Below are positions 27,451 to 39,436 of a stretch of DNA of 64,000 bases, one piece after another. Where the stretch lies: NCBI RefSeq assembly GCF_001895265.1, contig NZ_CP016796.1, positions 1,674,001 through 1,738,000 of the forward strand, in the 5' to 3' direction. Origin of the DNA: Francisella uliginis. GTDB taxonomy: Bacteria; Pseudomonadota; Gammaproteobacteria; Francisellales; Francisellaceae. The first letter of the stretch is position 1. The number at the start of each line of letters is the position of its first letter. Under the pieces are notes generated by a model. The model was not told the DNA's origin and ran no database searches. It saw nothing but the letters and a program-made list of their open reading frames with translations. The position numbers and the translations under genes were made by a program.

Positions 27451-28335
27451 TTACTTTTTAAAAGCTGGAAAACCTAACCTTTCTCTAGCATTATAGTATT
27501 CTTTAGCAACTTCTAAAGCTAACTTTCTAACTCGCAAAATATAACCCTGTCTTTCTGTAACAGATATTGCATGACGAGCATCTAGCAAGTTAAAAGTATG
27601 TGAAGCTTTCAATACAAATTCATAAGCAGGAATAGGAAGATTCTTCTCAACTAAACGATAGCCTTCTTTTTCCAACAAATCAAACTGTTTAAATAGCTCT
27701 TCTACATTTGCCTCTTCAAAATTATAAGTTGACATTTCAACTTCATTTTGTAGAAATACATCACGATAGTATAAAGGCCCATTTTGAGTATTTGCCCAAA
27801 GTAAATCATACATACTATCAACATTTTGTATATACATTGCAAGACGCTCTAGACCATATGTAATCTCTCCCATCACAGGTTTACATTCAAGTCCACCAAC
27901 TTGTTGGAAATATGTAAATTGCGTGATCTCCATTCCATTTGACCATACTTCCCAGCCAAGTCCCCAGGCACCTAATGTTGGCGACTCCCAGTTATCCTCA
28001 ACAAAACGAATATCATTTTCCAAAGCATCAATTCCTAGCTCTTTTAGTGAACCTAAATATAGCTCTTGAATATTATCTGGTGATGGCTTCATCACAACTT
28101 GATATTGATAATAATGCTGTGTACGGTTTGGATTCTCACCATAGCGACCATCTGTAGGTCTTCTAGATGGTTGAACATAAGCCGCTGTCCATGGCTCTGG
28201 ACCTATCGCTCGTAGAGTTGTAGCTGGATGAAAGGTACCAGCACCTACTTCCATATCTAATGGCTGAATAATAGCACATCCTTTAGATGCCCAATAATGA
28301 TGTAACTTTAAAATAATCTCTTGAAATGTAAGCAT
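27451..28335 (-). CDS. glyQ: Glycyl-tRNA synthetase, alpha subunit
   Basis: Catalytic subunit of the heterotetrameric (alpha2beta2) bacterial glycyl-tRNA synthetase. The protein begins [20 protein letters not shown] and has the class II motif regions [17 protein letters not shown] and [10 protein letters not shown] start at ATG 28335; an ATG six codons upstream is in frame but adds unconserved residues. Length is 294 residues, close to the family's ~300. glyS, the usual next gene, is not downstream; a repeat element and murE follow instead, so the beta subunit must be encoded elsewhere. Confidence 0.96.
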   Translation of the reverse strand: MLTFQEIILKLHHYWASKGCAIIQPLDMEVGAGTFHPATTLRAIGPEPWTAAYVQPSRRPTDGRYGENPNRTQHYYQYQVVMKPSPDNIQELYLGSLKELGIDALENDIRFVEDNWESPTLGAWGLGWEVWSNGMEITQFTYFQQVGGLECKPVMGEITYGLERLAMYIQNVDSMYDLLWANTQNGPLYYRDVFLQNEVEMSTYNFEEANVEELFKQFDLLEKEGYRLVEKNLPIPAYEFVLKASHTFNLLDARHAISVTERQGYILRVRKLALEVAKEYYNARERLGFPAFKK

Positions 28336-28528
28336 ACTAATTAAAAATTTCACATAACTATAAATTTGTAAAAGATTCTATCATATTTGGGTGTTAATAA
28401 ATATTATATAAAAATATCTATCTTGCATTATCTATAAGAATTTAATATATAAAATTTCTTATTCTACTAAAGGATCTATTAACTATCTATTTAGAGATAG
28501 TCGCTTTTATTTACTTTACTTATCTTGT

Positions 28529-28556
28529 TTGTCATATAAAATTGCTATTATATAAT
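28529..28556 (+). promoter_or_regulatory. Predicted sigma-70 promoter of the FAD monooxygenase gene
   Basis: TTGTCA (28529–28534) and a perfect TATAAT (28551–28556) are separated by 16 bases. A transcript would start near 28563, about 20 bases before the ATG at 28583. Confidence 0.55.
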
Positions 28557-28582
28557 TTTTAAAATATAAGAAATATAATTTT

Positions 28583-29758
28583 ATGAAAATAGCTATTAAT
28601 GGCGCAGGAGTTGCGGGATTATCTCTAGCCTGGTGGCTTGAAAAGTATGGCTTTGAAGTAACTGTTTTTGAAAAAAAGCAAAAACTACCAACCGAAGGAT
28701 ATCTTATTAATTCCTGGGGATCTGGATACGAAGTATTAACAAAAATGGGGTTATTATATAACATAAAAGAAAAGGCTATCGAATTAAAGTATTTAAAATG
28801 TCATGACAATACAGATAAAAAATCTACTCCTATAAATATTTCATCAATAATAAAAAATAATTATGGCAAATTTATCAGTATTAAAAGAGTTGACCTTCTT
28901 TCTATAATTTATGGTAATCTTGAGAAAACTAATGTGGTTTTTGGCACTCACATCGTTACCTTTGAAGAAAATAGTGACTCAGTTATTATAGAACGCTCAG
29001 ATGGTAAAAAAGAATCTTTTGATATATTTATAGGTGCAGATGGTTTTCACTCTCATACACGCTCTATAGCTTTCGATAAAGATGAATATAATGAAGTTGA
29101 TATAGAAACTTGTATAGCTTCATTCTATAGCTATAGCTCTAAACTAAATACTAATAACTCTTATGATTTATATCTAGATAAAGATAAACAAGTCTCATTA
29201 ATATCCTTAGGTAATCAAGAAACTATAGTTACTTTTGCGTTTGATAAATCTCTGATTACAAAGAAACCAGAAACACTAGAAGAGAAAAAAGAGATTCTAT
29301 TATCATTATTTAAAGACTTTGATGGTAAAGTACATGAGGCTTTAAAAGGTATTAACAACGTTGATGATATATTTTTTGATAGTGTTGGCCAGGTGAAAAT
29401 GGAAAATTGGCATAAAGGTAGAGTAGCCTTAGTAGGAGATGCTTCAAGTGCCCCTTCATTACTAGCAGGTCAAGGCTCAATATTTGCATTATGTGAAGCA
29501 TATATTCTTGCTGGAGAATTACATGAGTCTAAGGGTGACTATGCAACAGCATTTGCAGAATGGCAAAGAAAGTTAAAAGATACTATCGACTTAAAACAAG
29601 CTAATAGCCTAACTAACTTATCTTTATTTATTCCTGAAAAAATATTTTTAGAATATATTTCTCCTTTAAGAGGAAATCTTACATCAGTTCCTATATTTAA
29701 TCAGATTTTTGGTGCAGAAATATTAAAGTATACAATTGACCTACCTATTTATATATAA
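28583..29758 (+). CDS. FAD-dependent monooxygenase (p-hydroxybenzoate hydroxylase family)
   Basis: A 391-residue group A flavoprotein monooxygenase. The N-terminal dinucleotide fold is INGAGVAGLSLAWWLEKYGF ending in an acidic VTVFEK, the family DG motif reads DIFIGADGFHSHTR (near 150), and the FAD-ribityl GD motif is RVALVGDASSAPSLLAGQGS (near 283). These enzymes hydroxylate aromatic or polyketide-like substrates using NAD(P)H and oxygen; the substrate here is unknown. TetX-like antibiotic inactivation cannot be claimed. It stands alone with a good promoter and neighbours on the opposite strand, a pattern often seen for acquired single genes. Confidence 0.85.
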   Translation: MKIAINGAGVAGLSLAWWLEKYGFEVTVFEKKQKLPTEGYLINSWGSGYEVLTKMGLLYNIKEKAIELKYLKCHDNTDKKSTPINISSIIKNNYGKFISIKRVDLLSIIYGNLEKTNVVFGTHIVTFEENSDSVIIERSDGKKESFDIFIGADGFHSHTRSIAFDKDEYNEVDIETCIASFYSYSSKLNTNNSYDLYLDKDKQVSLISLGNQETIVTFAFDKSLITKKPETLEEKKEILLSLFKDFDGKVHEALKGINNVDDIFFDSVGQVKMENWHKGRVALVGDASSAPSLLAGQGSIFALCEAYILAGELHESKGDYATAFAEWQRKLKDTIDLKQANSLTNLSLFIPEKIFLEYISPLRGNLTSVPIFNQIFGAEILKYTIDLPIYI

Positions 29759-29869
29759 TCACCCGATTAATTTTCATCTTCTTATTTGAACTAATTTAAG
29801 CTTTTTTGATATATAAGCAATAGCAAATATTGGATACCATCCAAAAAAGTATATATGTAAATATAACTA

Positions 29870-29948
29870 AGCCATCCAGAACTTGTTTCAGGATCTCAAT
29901 GAAATCAATACTTATAGAGAGGGATGCTGAAATAAATCCAGCATGACA
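29870..29948. repeat. Palindromic element, CATCC…GGATG type
   Basis: The sequence contains CATCCAGAACTTGTTTCAGG followed by ATCTC, and GGATGCTGAAATAAATCCAGC then ATGACA. Read on the minus strand it starts TGTCATGCTGGATTTATTTC. The paired arms GATGCTG/CAGCATG and the CTTGTTTCAGG core match the first half of the murE insertion. The remainder of 29759–30053 shows no gene. Confidence 0.6.
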
Positions 29949-30053
29949 TTTTTATTTATAACTAACTCTTTCCTTACTTTTTGGATAATTTGTCACGTTT
30001 AAGATTTCGTGTGTTTTAACGCATTGCCTGTCCCTACAACTTGTTATACGTAT

Positions 30054-30599
30054 TTAGAACTCAATTACAGGCTGAATTATAGTTTTGCTATATGGAATAC
30101 AAGAACAATTTTTGTTAAAAACCTCAAGAGCGTCAGTACCAAGCTGAACATTGGAATTCTCTTTACACCAAGCACATTCACTCTCGTCACCAGCCAATAG
30201 TAGAGTAAATTTCTTTATCCCTATACGAGAGGCTTTGGCAAAACTATCTTCTCGGGACTTTGCCATTGCAGCTTTATAGTAAATATCAGAAAGAACTGCT
30301 TTAGGGTTACTAAGTTTTAACCCATCCTTGTTAAGAACTTGGACAACCTCTTTTGTTATAACTTGCCTTGGATTTAAGCCTAGAGCTTTCTTTTCATCAG
30401 AACTAAGCTTATTTTCTGTTTTTGTAATATTGATCTCATGATTCAAGTGCTTCATTACTAAATCATAAGAATCTTCCTTAAGATATGGAGAGTCTTCTAC
30501 CTCGGCCTTAAAGTATTCTTGAATAGGTACATCTGTTGAGACTACCTCCTGAGGGCTACTTTCGCTCTTTGAAAAAAACGTTTTTAGTTTATTAAACAT
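30054..30599 (-). CDS. Hypothetical protein with C-terminal CxxC…CxC motif
   Basis: A 181-residue protein that I do not recognise. The N-terminal ~75 residues are charged and probably disordered. The middle (LSSDEKKALGLNPRQVITKE) and the repeated Lys/Ala helix follow. The C-terminal 40 residues hold ECAWCKENSN and KNCSCIPY, a four-cysteine arrangement (CxxC then CxC) that could bind zinc and recalls the C-terminus of phage Mu-F-like minor head proteins (CxxC…C.C…P). That resemblance is weak. It is transcribed alone, with a good predicted promoter just upstream. Confidence 0.6.
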   Translation of the reverse strand: MFNKLKTFFSKSESSPQEVVSTDVPIQEYFKAEVEDSPYLKEDSYDLVMKHLNHEINITKTENKLSSDEKKALGLNPRQVITKEVVQVLNKDGLKLSNPKAVLSDIYYKAAMAKSREDSFAKASRIGIKKFTLLLAGDESECAWCKENSNVQLGTDALEVFNKNCSCIPYSKTIIQPVIEF

Positions 30600-30630
30600 A
30601 ATTACTCTCGTGTGTTCTCGTATAACTCCA

Positions 30631-30659
30631 ATTATAATTATATATTTCTACGCATTCAA
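30631..30659 (-). promoter_or_regulatory. Predicted sigma-70 promoter of the CxxC/CxC protein gene
   Basis: On the minus strand TTGAAT (30659–30654), a 17-base spacer and a perfect TATAAT (30636–30631) lie about 30 bases before the ATG at 30599. Confidence 0.55.
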
Positions 30660-30747
30660 ATTATCTTACAATAGTTCAGCCCTAACTACATATAGGTTAT
30701 ATATGATAATCCCATCTATATATAAAATATTTAAGCAAAAGAGGCTA

Positions 30748-32187
30748 TTAATCTAATCTAGATATAAATTGGTACAACCCATCAAAATCAACTAGTTTCC
30801 ATTGCCAATTTGGCGAGCCAACTGTACCAGGAGTATTTAGTCTAGCACTGCTATCTAACTCAAGAATATCTTGCACTGGCAATATTACATATTTAGCGTC
30901 ACAATGAAGCAAATACTTAATAATTTTTCTAAAAATATTTCTATCATTAGCTCTAAAGTAACGTTTTAAAAGTTTTCTTTGGTATCTATTTAGCTCATCA
31001 AAATACCAACCTTTTAGCGTATTATTATCATGAGTTCCTGAGTAAGCAACAATATTTGCATCTTCAATAAAACTACCAGTCTTCAGATCAAAGTGAAAAG
31101 GAAAAACCTTCATCCCTTTTAAATTATAATGATCGCGTAGCTCTAATACTTCAGGACGTAAATCTCCAAGATCTTCAGCAATAATATTTGCATTAGGTAA
31201 TTTCTCAAAAACAGTATCAAAAAACTTATATCCTGGAGCTTCTATCCATTCACCATTGATAGCTGTCTCAGCACCTGCTGGAATCTTCCAATATGTATCA
31301 AAGGCTCTAAAATGATCAATCCTAACAATATCAAATAGCTTAAAATTTCCTTTTAAACGTTCTATCCAAAATTCAAAGCCAGTCTCTTCTAATCTATCCC
31401 AGTCGTATAATGGATTTCCCCATAACTGTCCTGTTGCAGAGAAGAAATCTGGTGGAACTCCAGCAACAAATGTTGGATTTTGATCTTTATCTAATAAAAA
31501 TACATCTTGATATTCCCATACATCCGCAGAGTCAAAACCTAAATAAATAGGTAAATCTCCCATGACTTGTATAGAATTTTGATTGGCGTATTCTTTTAGC
31601 TTAAACCATTGCTTATAAAATACATATTGTAAAAATAGTTCATAATCAATATCTGACTGATATTCTTCAAGCTCTATAGATTTATCCTTTATCCAATTTT
31701 TATACTCTTGTGGCCAAAGATTCCAAGCTTGATTATTATTAGCTTTTCGAAAAGCTTTAAAAATAGCATAGTTTAATGCCCAACTATTTTCATCAATAAA
31801 CTTTTTATATTCTAGTTTAAGACTCTCATCGTTAGATGCTTTGAAGTTTTCAAAAGCTTTCTGCAATAATTTATCTTTATGCAACCTAACTACTTCGTAA
31901 TCAACTTTATCTAAATCAGCATTACAATATTTGATATCAGATTTATCTAGTAAACCTATCTCAACTAAACTATCAATAGCTATATATATTTCATCACCAG
32001 CAAATGAAGAGCTAGATTGGTATGGTGAGTTTCCATAGCCTAACGGTGTAAGCGGTAATACTTGCCATATCTTAATATTTGCTTGTTTTAAGATATCTAC
32101 AAATTTATAAGCATTTTTACCTAAGTCGCCAATACCAAAGTGACTAGGAAGACTTGATATCGCTAATAAGACTCCAGTTTTTTCCAC
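30748..32187 (-). CDS. malQ: 4-alpha-glucanotransferase (amylomaltase)
   Basis: GH77 enzyme that transfers alpha-1,4-glucan segments; acts on maltodextrins released from glycogen. It has 479 residues. GH77 motifs are ISSLPSHFGIGDLG near the N-terminus, IVRIDHFRAFDTYW (nucleophile Asp), NIIAEDLGDL (acid/base Glu) and YSGTHDNNTLKGW (stabiliser Asp). The start is probably GTG 32187, because GGAG lies six bases before it; a TTG at 32199 is the only longer option. It is the last gene of the pgm–glgC–glgA–glgP–malQ set. Confidence 0.94.
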   Translation of the reverse strand: MEKTGVLLAISSLPSHFGIGDLGKNAYKFVDILKQANIKIWQVLPLTPLGYGNSPYQSSSSFAGDEIYIAIDSLVEIGLLDKSDIKYCNADLDKVDYEVVRLHKDKLLQKAFENFKASNDESLKLEYKKFIDENSWALNYAIFKAFRKANNNQAWNLWPQEYKNWIKDKSIELEEYQSDIDYELFLQYVFYKQWFKLKEYANQNSIQVMGDLPIYLGFDSADVWEYQDVFLLDKDQNPTFVAGVPPDFFSATGQLWGNPLYDWDRLEETGFEFWIERLKGNFKLFDIVRIDHFRAFDTYWKIPAGAETAINGEWIEAPGYKFFDTVFEKLPNANIIAEDLGDLRPEVLELRDHYNLKGMKVFPFHFDLKTGSFIEDANIVAYSGTHDNNTLKGWYFDELNRYQRKLLKRYFRANDRNIFRKIIKYLLHCDAKYVILPVQDILELDSSARLNTPGTVGSPNWQWKLVDFDGLYQFISRLD

Positions 32188-32206
32188 AAAAAACTCCAAT
32201 ATAAAT

Positions 32207-32289
32207 TGTCATTCTATGGCATCGACCATAGAATCCATTGATAATTCAGTCAATGAGGATGGATACTACGGTCAAGCCGTAGTATGACA
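32207..32289. repeat. TGTCAT palindromic element, copy 2 of 3
   Basis: About 83 bp in the glgP–malQ gap. It has the same ends as the 27361 element: TGTCATTCTATGGC…CCATAGAATCC on the left and GGATACTACGG…CCGTAGTATGACA on the right. Its position inside an operon means a hairpin sits in the leader between glgP and malQ. Confidence 0.85.
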
Positions 32290-32312
32290 GTAGTTTATTA
32301 AAATATAGTTAC

Positions 32313-34586
32313 CTATATCTTCCAAATGTGCTTATTGTATTGGCCAATAGTTCTATCAGAACTAAAGAAACCAGATTTAGCTGTATTTACTAAACTCATT
32401 CTTAACCAATGCTCACGATCTTCATAATCTCTAAACACTTGATCTTTAACTTTAATATACTCAACTAAATCTATCAAAGTCATAAACCAATCTTTACTTA
32501 TCAACTCATTAAATAAAGGAATTAGCTTATCTTTATCACCAATAGATAATAAAGTTGGCGAGATTATAAAATCAACAACATTTTTAATAACTGGGTTGTG
32601 ATAATAATCTATCGATTTATAACCACTAGTTTTATACAAATCAATAATCGTATCACTATCTTTACCAAATGTATAAATATTAGCACTTCCAACTAACTCA
32701 GCTATTTCAACATTAGCACCATCCATAGTACCAAGAGTAATAGCTCCATTTAGCATGAACTTCATATTACCTGTACCACTAGCCTCTTTAGAAGCCAAAG
32801 ATATTTGCTCAGAAACATCCGTAGCTGGAATCAATTTCTCAGCAACACTAACATTATAGTTCTCAACAAAAAGTACACGGATATATTGATTAACTTCCTC
32901 ATCATTATTAATCAGCTCTTGTAAGCATAAAATCAAATGAATAATGTGCTTAGCAATAGTATAAGCAGGAGCAGCCTTACCACCAAAAATAAAGTTAATT
33001 GGACGCTTAGGTTTTGGATATAGGCCTGATTTAATCTCAAGATATTTATGAATAATATATAAAGCATTCATCTGTTGACGCTTATACTCATGAATACGTT
33101 TGATTTGAACATCAAAGATACCATCTTTTAATAGATCAACACCTGAGTAATAACTTGCAAACTCTACAAACTGATCTTTTTTAGTTTTTTTGATTTCATC
33201 AAGCTTAGCTAATACATTTTTATCATTATGATATGCTAATAACTTCTCTAATTGCTTAGAATCTTGAATGAAACTATCACCTACTAAACTTTTTAGATAA
33301 GATGCTAATTCTGGGTTTGCTTGTAATAGCCAACGTCTAAATGTAATACCATTAGTCTTATTATTAAATTTATTTGGATATATATCATTAAAATGTTTTA
33401 GTTCTGAATTCTTTAAAATATCAGTATGAAGTGCTGCAACACCATTTACACTAAAGCTATAGTGAATACAAATATGCGCCATGTGAACGCAATCATTTTC
33501 ATCTATTATAGCAAGTTCATGATCTGTGTATTGCTCTTTAATTTTTTTATCTAGATACTTGATAATATCTATCATTTCTTTAGATAGAACTTTCTCTAAG
33601 TAACTTAAAGGCCATTTTTCTAAAGCCTCAGCTAGAATAGTATGATTCGTATAAGCAGCTGTTTTACTAACAAGCTCTATAGCTCTATCTATATCGATAC
33701 CATTAGCTATTAATTGACGAATTAATTCAGGAATAACTAAAGTTGGATGAGTATCATTAATTTGTACAACAGCGTGCTCTGGTAAACTTTCTAATGAGTA
33801 ACCATTTTTAGTAATATCCGAGAAAATTAAACTCACAGCGTTACTAACCATAAAATACTGTTGGAAAATTCTTAAAAGATGCCCATCTTCATCACTATCA
33901 TCTGGATATAAGAATAGTGTCAAGTTTTTCTCAATAGCAGTTTTATCAAATGTAATATCATCTTCTATAACATCAGGATCAACGCTAGTAATATCAAACA
34001 AGCATAATTTATTTACAAAATTATTTGCATAACCGACTACATCAATCTCGCATAGCTGAGACTCAACACTAAAGTTATTAAAATCTACGTTATAGCTAAC
34101 ATCTTTTTTATTTAACCAGCCTAACTTTTCTATCCAAGGGTTTGGCTTTTCACTTTGGCTGTGATTTTTAAACTTTTGCTTAAATAAACCATAGTGATAA
34201 TTCAAGCTGATACCTGTTCCAGGAATACCTAATGATGCTATAGAATCTAAGAAACATGCTGCTAATCTTCCTAAACCACCATTACCTAAAGATGGTTCAG
34301 GCTCAAACTCTTCAATTTGTACAATATTTTTGCCACTGTCTTTTAATATGCGGCAAACGTCATCATAAACACCTAGATTAATTAGATTACTAATTAGCAT
34401 TTTACCAATTAAAAACTCACTAGAAATATAGTAGATTTTCTTTTTATAGACTTGTTCAGGAAGCTTTGCTGTTTGCTCTTTAGCATAACTTAGCAAAGCA
34501 TAGTATAAATCTTGATCATTTGCTTGGCTAACATCGCAATTTAGTATTTTTTCAAGATATAGTTCAATTTGATTTTTTTCATTCAT
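32313..34586 (-). CDS. glgP: Glycogen phosphorylase
   Basis: PLP-dependent GT35 enzyme that releases glucose-1-phosphate from glycogen ends. It has 757 residues, slightly short of the ~800 typical of proteobacterial enzymes because N-terminal residues are fewer. EPEPSLGNGGLGRLAACFLDS, YGLFKQKF, INDTHPTLVIPEL, and the PLP-lysine segment EASGTGNMKFMLNGAITLG are all present, as is VENYNVSVAEKLIPA for phosphate binding. It lies between glgA (107 bp) and malQ, whose gap holds a repeat element. Confidence 0.96.
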   Translation of the reverse strand: MNEKNQIELYLEKILNCDVSQANDQDLYYALLSYAKEQTAKLPEQVYKKKIYYISSEFLIGKMLISNLINLGVYDDVCRILKDSGKNIVQIEEFEPEPSLGNGGLGRLAACFLDSIASLGIPGTGISLNYHYGLFKQKFKNHSQSEKPNPWIEKLGWLNKKDVSYNVDFNNFSVESQLCEIDVVGYANNFVNKLCLFDITSVDPDVIEDDITFDKTAIEKNLTLFLYPDDSDEDGHLLRIFQQYFMVSNAVSLIFSDITKNGYSLESLPEHAVVQINDTHPTLVIPELIRQLIANGIDIDRAIELVSKTAAYTNHTILAEALEKWPLSYLEKVLSKEMIDIIKYLDKKIKEQYTDHELAIIDENDCVHMAHICIHYSFSVNGVAALHTDILKNSELKHFNDIYPNKFNNKTNGITFRRWLLQANPELASYLKSLVGDSFIQDSKQLEKLLAYHNDKNVLAKLDEIKKTKKDQFVEFASYYSGVDLLKDGIFDVQIKRIHEYKRQQMNALYIIHKYLEIKSGLYPKPKRPINFIFGGKAAPAYTIAKHIIHLILCLQELINNDEEVNQYIRVLFVENYNVSVAEKLIPATDVSEQISLASKEASGTGNMKFMLNGAITLGTMDGANVEIAELVGSANIYTFGKDSDTIIDLYKTSGYKSIDYYHNPVIKNVVDFIISPTLLSIGDKDKLIPLFNELISKDWFMTLIDLVEYIKVKDQVFRDYEDREHWLRMSLVNTAKSGFFSSDRTIGQYNKHIWKI

Positions 34587-34693
34587 TTTAATAAAACCTT
34601 TAATAAGAAATTTACTTTAGTTTAAAAATATTGATTTAATTAGGCAATATAATGTCATTAAAACATTTTCTATACAAGATATATGAGATTTTT

Positions 34694-36160
34694 TTAGTCT
34701 ATTTCTTTGATTAACTGTTGATAAATACCATGTAGTCTGTCAGCAGCTGCGTTCCAACTAACATCTTGTTGCATTGCTATTTTTCTAACTTTTCGCCAAT
34801 CAACTTTGCGATCATATAGTGCAAAAGCTCTGCGAATAGCTCGTTTGTAATCCTCCACTGTAAATTTCTCAAATACAAAACCTGTAGCAGTATTATCTGC
34901 TAAGTTCTCTAAAGATGTATCTGTAACAGTATCTGCTAAACCTCCGACCTTATGAACAAGAGGTAAAGTACCATAAACTAATCCATAAAGCTGTGTCAAA
35001 CCACACGGTTCAAAACGAGAAGGAACTAAAATAACATCACAGGCTGCAACAATTTCATGAGCATATTTTTCATCATAACCTATATATACAGATACAGATT
35101 CAGGATATTTTTCTGCTATAGCTTTAAACTCATCTTCTAAAATACGATCACCACTTCCCAGTAAGACAAGTTGGCCACCTCTAGAGATGATTTCCTCTAA
35201 TCCAGCAATAACAAGATGTAATCCCTTCTGCTCCGTTAAACGACTTACTAAACCAAATAAAGGCGCAGTATTTTGCACCTTTAGACCTTTTGATTTCTGT
35301 AGGAATGACTTATTTTTTGCTTTACTAATAGCAGCAGACTCTTTAGTATATTTATTTTTTATAACAGGATCTATACGTGGATTCCAAACATTAGGATCTA
35401 CTCCATTCAAGATACCATATAAGTCATTTTTCCTTTTAGATAATAGCCCATCTAAACCACAGCCTTGTTCATGTGACTGAATTTCTTTTGCATATGTTGG
35501 ACTAACAGTAGTTATCTTATCAGCAAAATGTAAACCTGCTTTCAGAAAAGAAATTTGACCATAAAACTCCATACCATTCATACCTAAGAAATCATTAGGT
35601 AATCCTAGCTCTGGAAAAATATCTGTGGGGAAAAGCCCTTGATATGCTAAATTATGTATAGTAAAAACAGATTTTACACTTTTTATACCTGTTGTAATTT
35701 CAGCTGCTTTTATATATGCAGGAACTAGTCCTGAATGCCAATCATGCCCATGCACTATATTAGGAATCCACTGACAATCAAGACCTTTTACTAACTCAGC
35801 AGCAACCCAACCTAATAAAGCAAACCTTTTATAGTTATCCGCATATTCCTTATTATCTTTATCAGTATAAGGATTTCCTGGTCGATCATATAAACTAGGA
35901 GCATCAATCACATATATTTTGATTTGTGTATTAGGGATTCTTGCTAGAAATATAGATACTTGATCATCAAATTTAGTTGATAGCTCTATTAAAAGTTCTT
36001 TTTCTTCAACACTATTCATAAATGCTGGAAAGCCAGGAACTAATACTCTACTATCAACACCTATTTCTGATAACGCAGGAGGTAATGCAGCTGTAACATC
36101 TGCAAGGCCTCCAGTTTTTAGCAGTGGATATAATTCACTACAGACATGTAAAACTCGCAT
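34694..36160 (-). CDS. glgA: Glycogen synthase (ADP-glucose)
   Basis: GT5 glucosyltransferase that extends glycogen using ADP-glucose. The 488-residue protein begins MRVLHVCSELYPLLKTGGLA with the substrate-binding KTGGL motif at 15–19. Other markers are VHGHDWHSGLVPAY, GILNGVDPNVWNP, and the C-terminal ALPSRFEPCGLTQLYG-type segment (here LVPSRFEPCGLTQLYG) with its acidic EPCGL motif. It follows glgC by 24 bp and is probably cotranscribed. Confidence 0.96.
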   Translation of the reverse strand: MRVLHVCSELYPLLKTGGLADVTAALPPALSEIGVDSRVLVPGFPAFMNSVEEKELLIELSTKFDDQVSIFLARIPNTQIKIYVIDAPSLYDRPGNPYTDKDNKEYADNYKRFALLGWVAAELVKGLDCQWIPNIVHGHDWHSGLVPAYIKAAEITTGIKSVKSVFTIHNLAYQGLFPTDIFPELGLPNDFLGMNGMEFYGQISFLKAGLHFADKITTVSPTYAKEIQSHEQGCGLDGLLSKRKNDLYGILNGVDPNVWNPRIDPVIKNKYTKESAAISKAKNKSFLQKSKGLKVQNTAPLFGLVSRLTEQKGLHLVIAGLEEIISRGGQLVLLGSGDRILEDEFKAIAEKYPESVSVYIGYDEKYAHEIVAACDVILVPSRFEPCGLTQLYGLVYGTLPLVHKVGGLADTVTDTSLENLADNTATGFVFEKFTVEDYKRAIRRAFALYDRKVDWRKVRKIAMQQDVSWNAAADRLHGIYQQLIKEID

Positions 36161-36184
36161 GATTTTCTCTTATATTCAATTAAT

Positions 36185-37462
36185 TTATTTTTTTATTAAC
36201 TTATCAATCATAGGCTTAGTAACTAAAACTACACCTTTATCAGTTCTAAAGAAATTTTTTGCATCTTCTTCAGGATTCTCACCAATCACCATTCCAGCAG
36301 GAATATTACACCCTTTATCAATTACAACTTTCTTCAAACGACAATTCTCTCCTACCACAACATCAGGCATTATAACCGACTGATCAATTTTACAATACGA
36401 TGATATTCTAACTTTTGAGAACATTAGTGTCTTAGAAAGCTCTGAACCAAGTACAATACATCCGCCAGATGTTAAGGTATTTGTAATTATACCATGATTA
36501 CCTTTTTGATCTGGAACAAATTTTGCTGGAGGTAGTTGCTCTTGAGCTGTCCAAACAGGCCAATCCTTATCGTACAAGTTTAGCTCTGGCATGTTTGCTG
36601 CTAAATCAAGGTTCGCTGCCCAAAAAGCATCAATTGTACCTACATCTCTCCAGTACGGTTCAACATCATCACCTCTAGGTACACATGACATACTAAATGG
36701 ATGAGCAAAAGCTTGTTGTTCTTTTACTGCTCTTGGGATTATATCTTTACCAAAATCATGGCTTGATGTGCCGTTTTTTATATCTTCTTCAAGAAGGTCA
36801 TATAAATAGTCTGAATTAAAGATATAAATACCCATACTTGCTAAACATCTATCTGAATCGCCTGGTATTGTTGGAGCATTCTCTTGTGGCTTCTCAACAA
36901 AGCCTGTTATTTCACGCTCTTCATTAATACCCATTATTCCAAATGCAAATGCTTCTTCTTTAGGGATTTCAACACACCCAACTGTACATTTGTAACCACT
37001 TTTCACATGATCACGTAACATTACAGAGTAATCCATTTTATAGATATGGTCACCTGCCAATACAACGACGTACTCTGGAGAGTATGAACGTAAAATATCA
37101 ATATTTTGATAAACTGCATCAGCAGTACCTCTATACCAATGCTCTTCATCTACTCTTTGCTGTGCTGGAAGCAGATCTATGAACTCATTCAACTCACCTC
37201 TTAAAAAGCCCCAGCCACGCTGTAAATGACGTAATAAAGAGTGTGATTTATATTGAGTCACAACCCCAATTTTACGTATTCCAGAATTCAAACAGTTTGA
37301 TAAAGCAAAATCTATAATTCTAAACTTACCACCGAAATAAACTGCAGGCTTTGCACGAGTATCCGTAAGATTATATAAACGCGAGCCACGGCCTCCTGCT
37401 AAAACTAGCGCCATAGCTTTTTTATACAACTGATGATTTGGTGAAGTATCAGGATTTTTCAT
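36185..37462 (-). CDS. glgC: Glucose-1-phosphate adenylyltransferase
   Basis: Makes ADP-glucose from glucose-1-phosphate and ATP, the committed and usually allosteric step of bacterial glycogen synthesis. The 425-residue protein has the nucleotide-binding loop [16 protein letters not shown] (near 17–32), [28 protein letters not shown] and a C-terminal left-handed beta-helix rich in isoleucine/valine repeats. AGGAG precedes the ATG. It lies 39 bp after pgm, before glgA. Confidence 0.96.
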   Translation of the reverse strand: MKNPDTSPNHQLYKKAMALVLAGGRGSRLYNLTDTRAKPAVYFGGKFRIIDFALSNCLNSGIRKIGVVTQYKSHSLLRHLQRGWGFLRGELNEFIDLLPAQQRVDEEHWYRGTADAVYQNIDILRSYSPEYVVVLAGDHIYKMDYSVMLRDHVKSGYKCTVGCVEIPKEEAFAFGIMGINEEREITGFVEKPQENAPTIPGDSDRCLASMGIYIFNSDYLYDLLEEDIKNGTSSHDFGKDIIPRAVKEQQAFAHPFSMSCVPRGDDVEPYWRDVGTIDAFWAANLDLAANMPELNLYDKDWPVWTAQEQLPPAKFVPDQKGNHGIITNTLTSGGCIVLGSELSKTLMFSKVRISSYCKIDQSVIMPDVVVGENCRLKKVVIDKGCNIPAGMVIGENPEEDAKNFFRTDKGVVLVTKPMIDKLIKK

Positions 37463-37501
37463 AATATTATTAACTCCTTTGTTTAATATTTTTCTTAAGA
37501 A

Positions 37502-39436
<1,935 letters not shown>

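Noticed and set aside
28583-29758. TetX-type tetracycline inactivation
   Set aside because: Only general flavin monooxygenase motifs are seen; no substrate-specific features.
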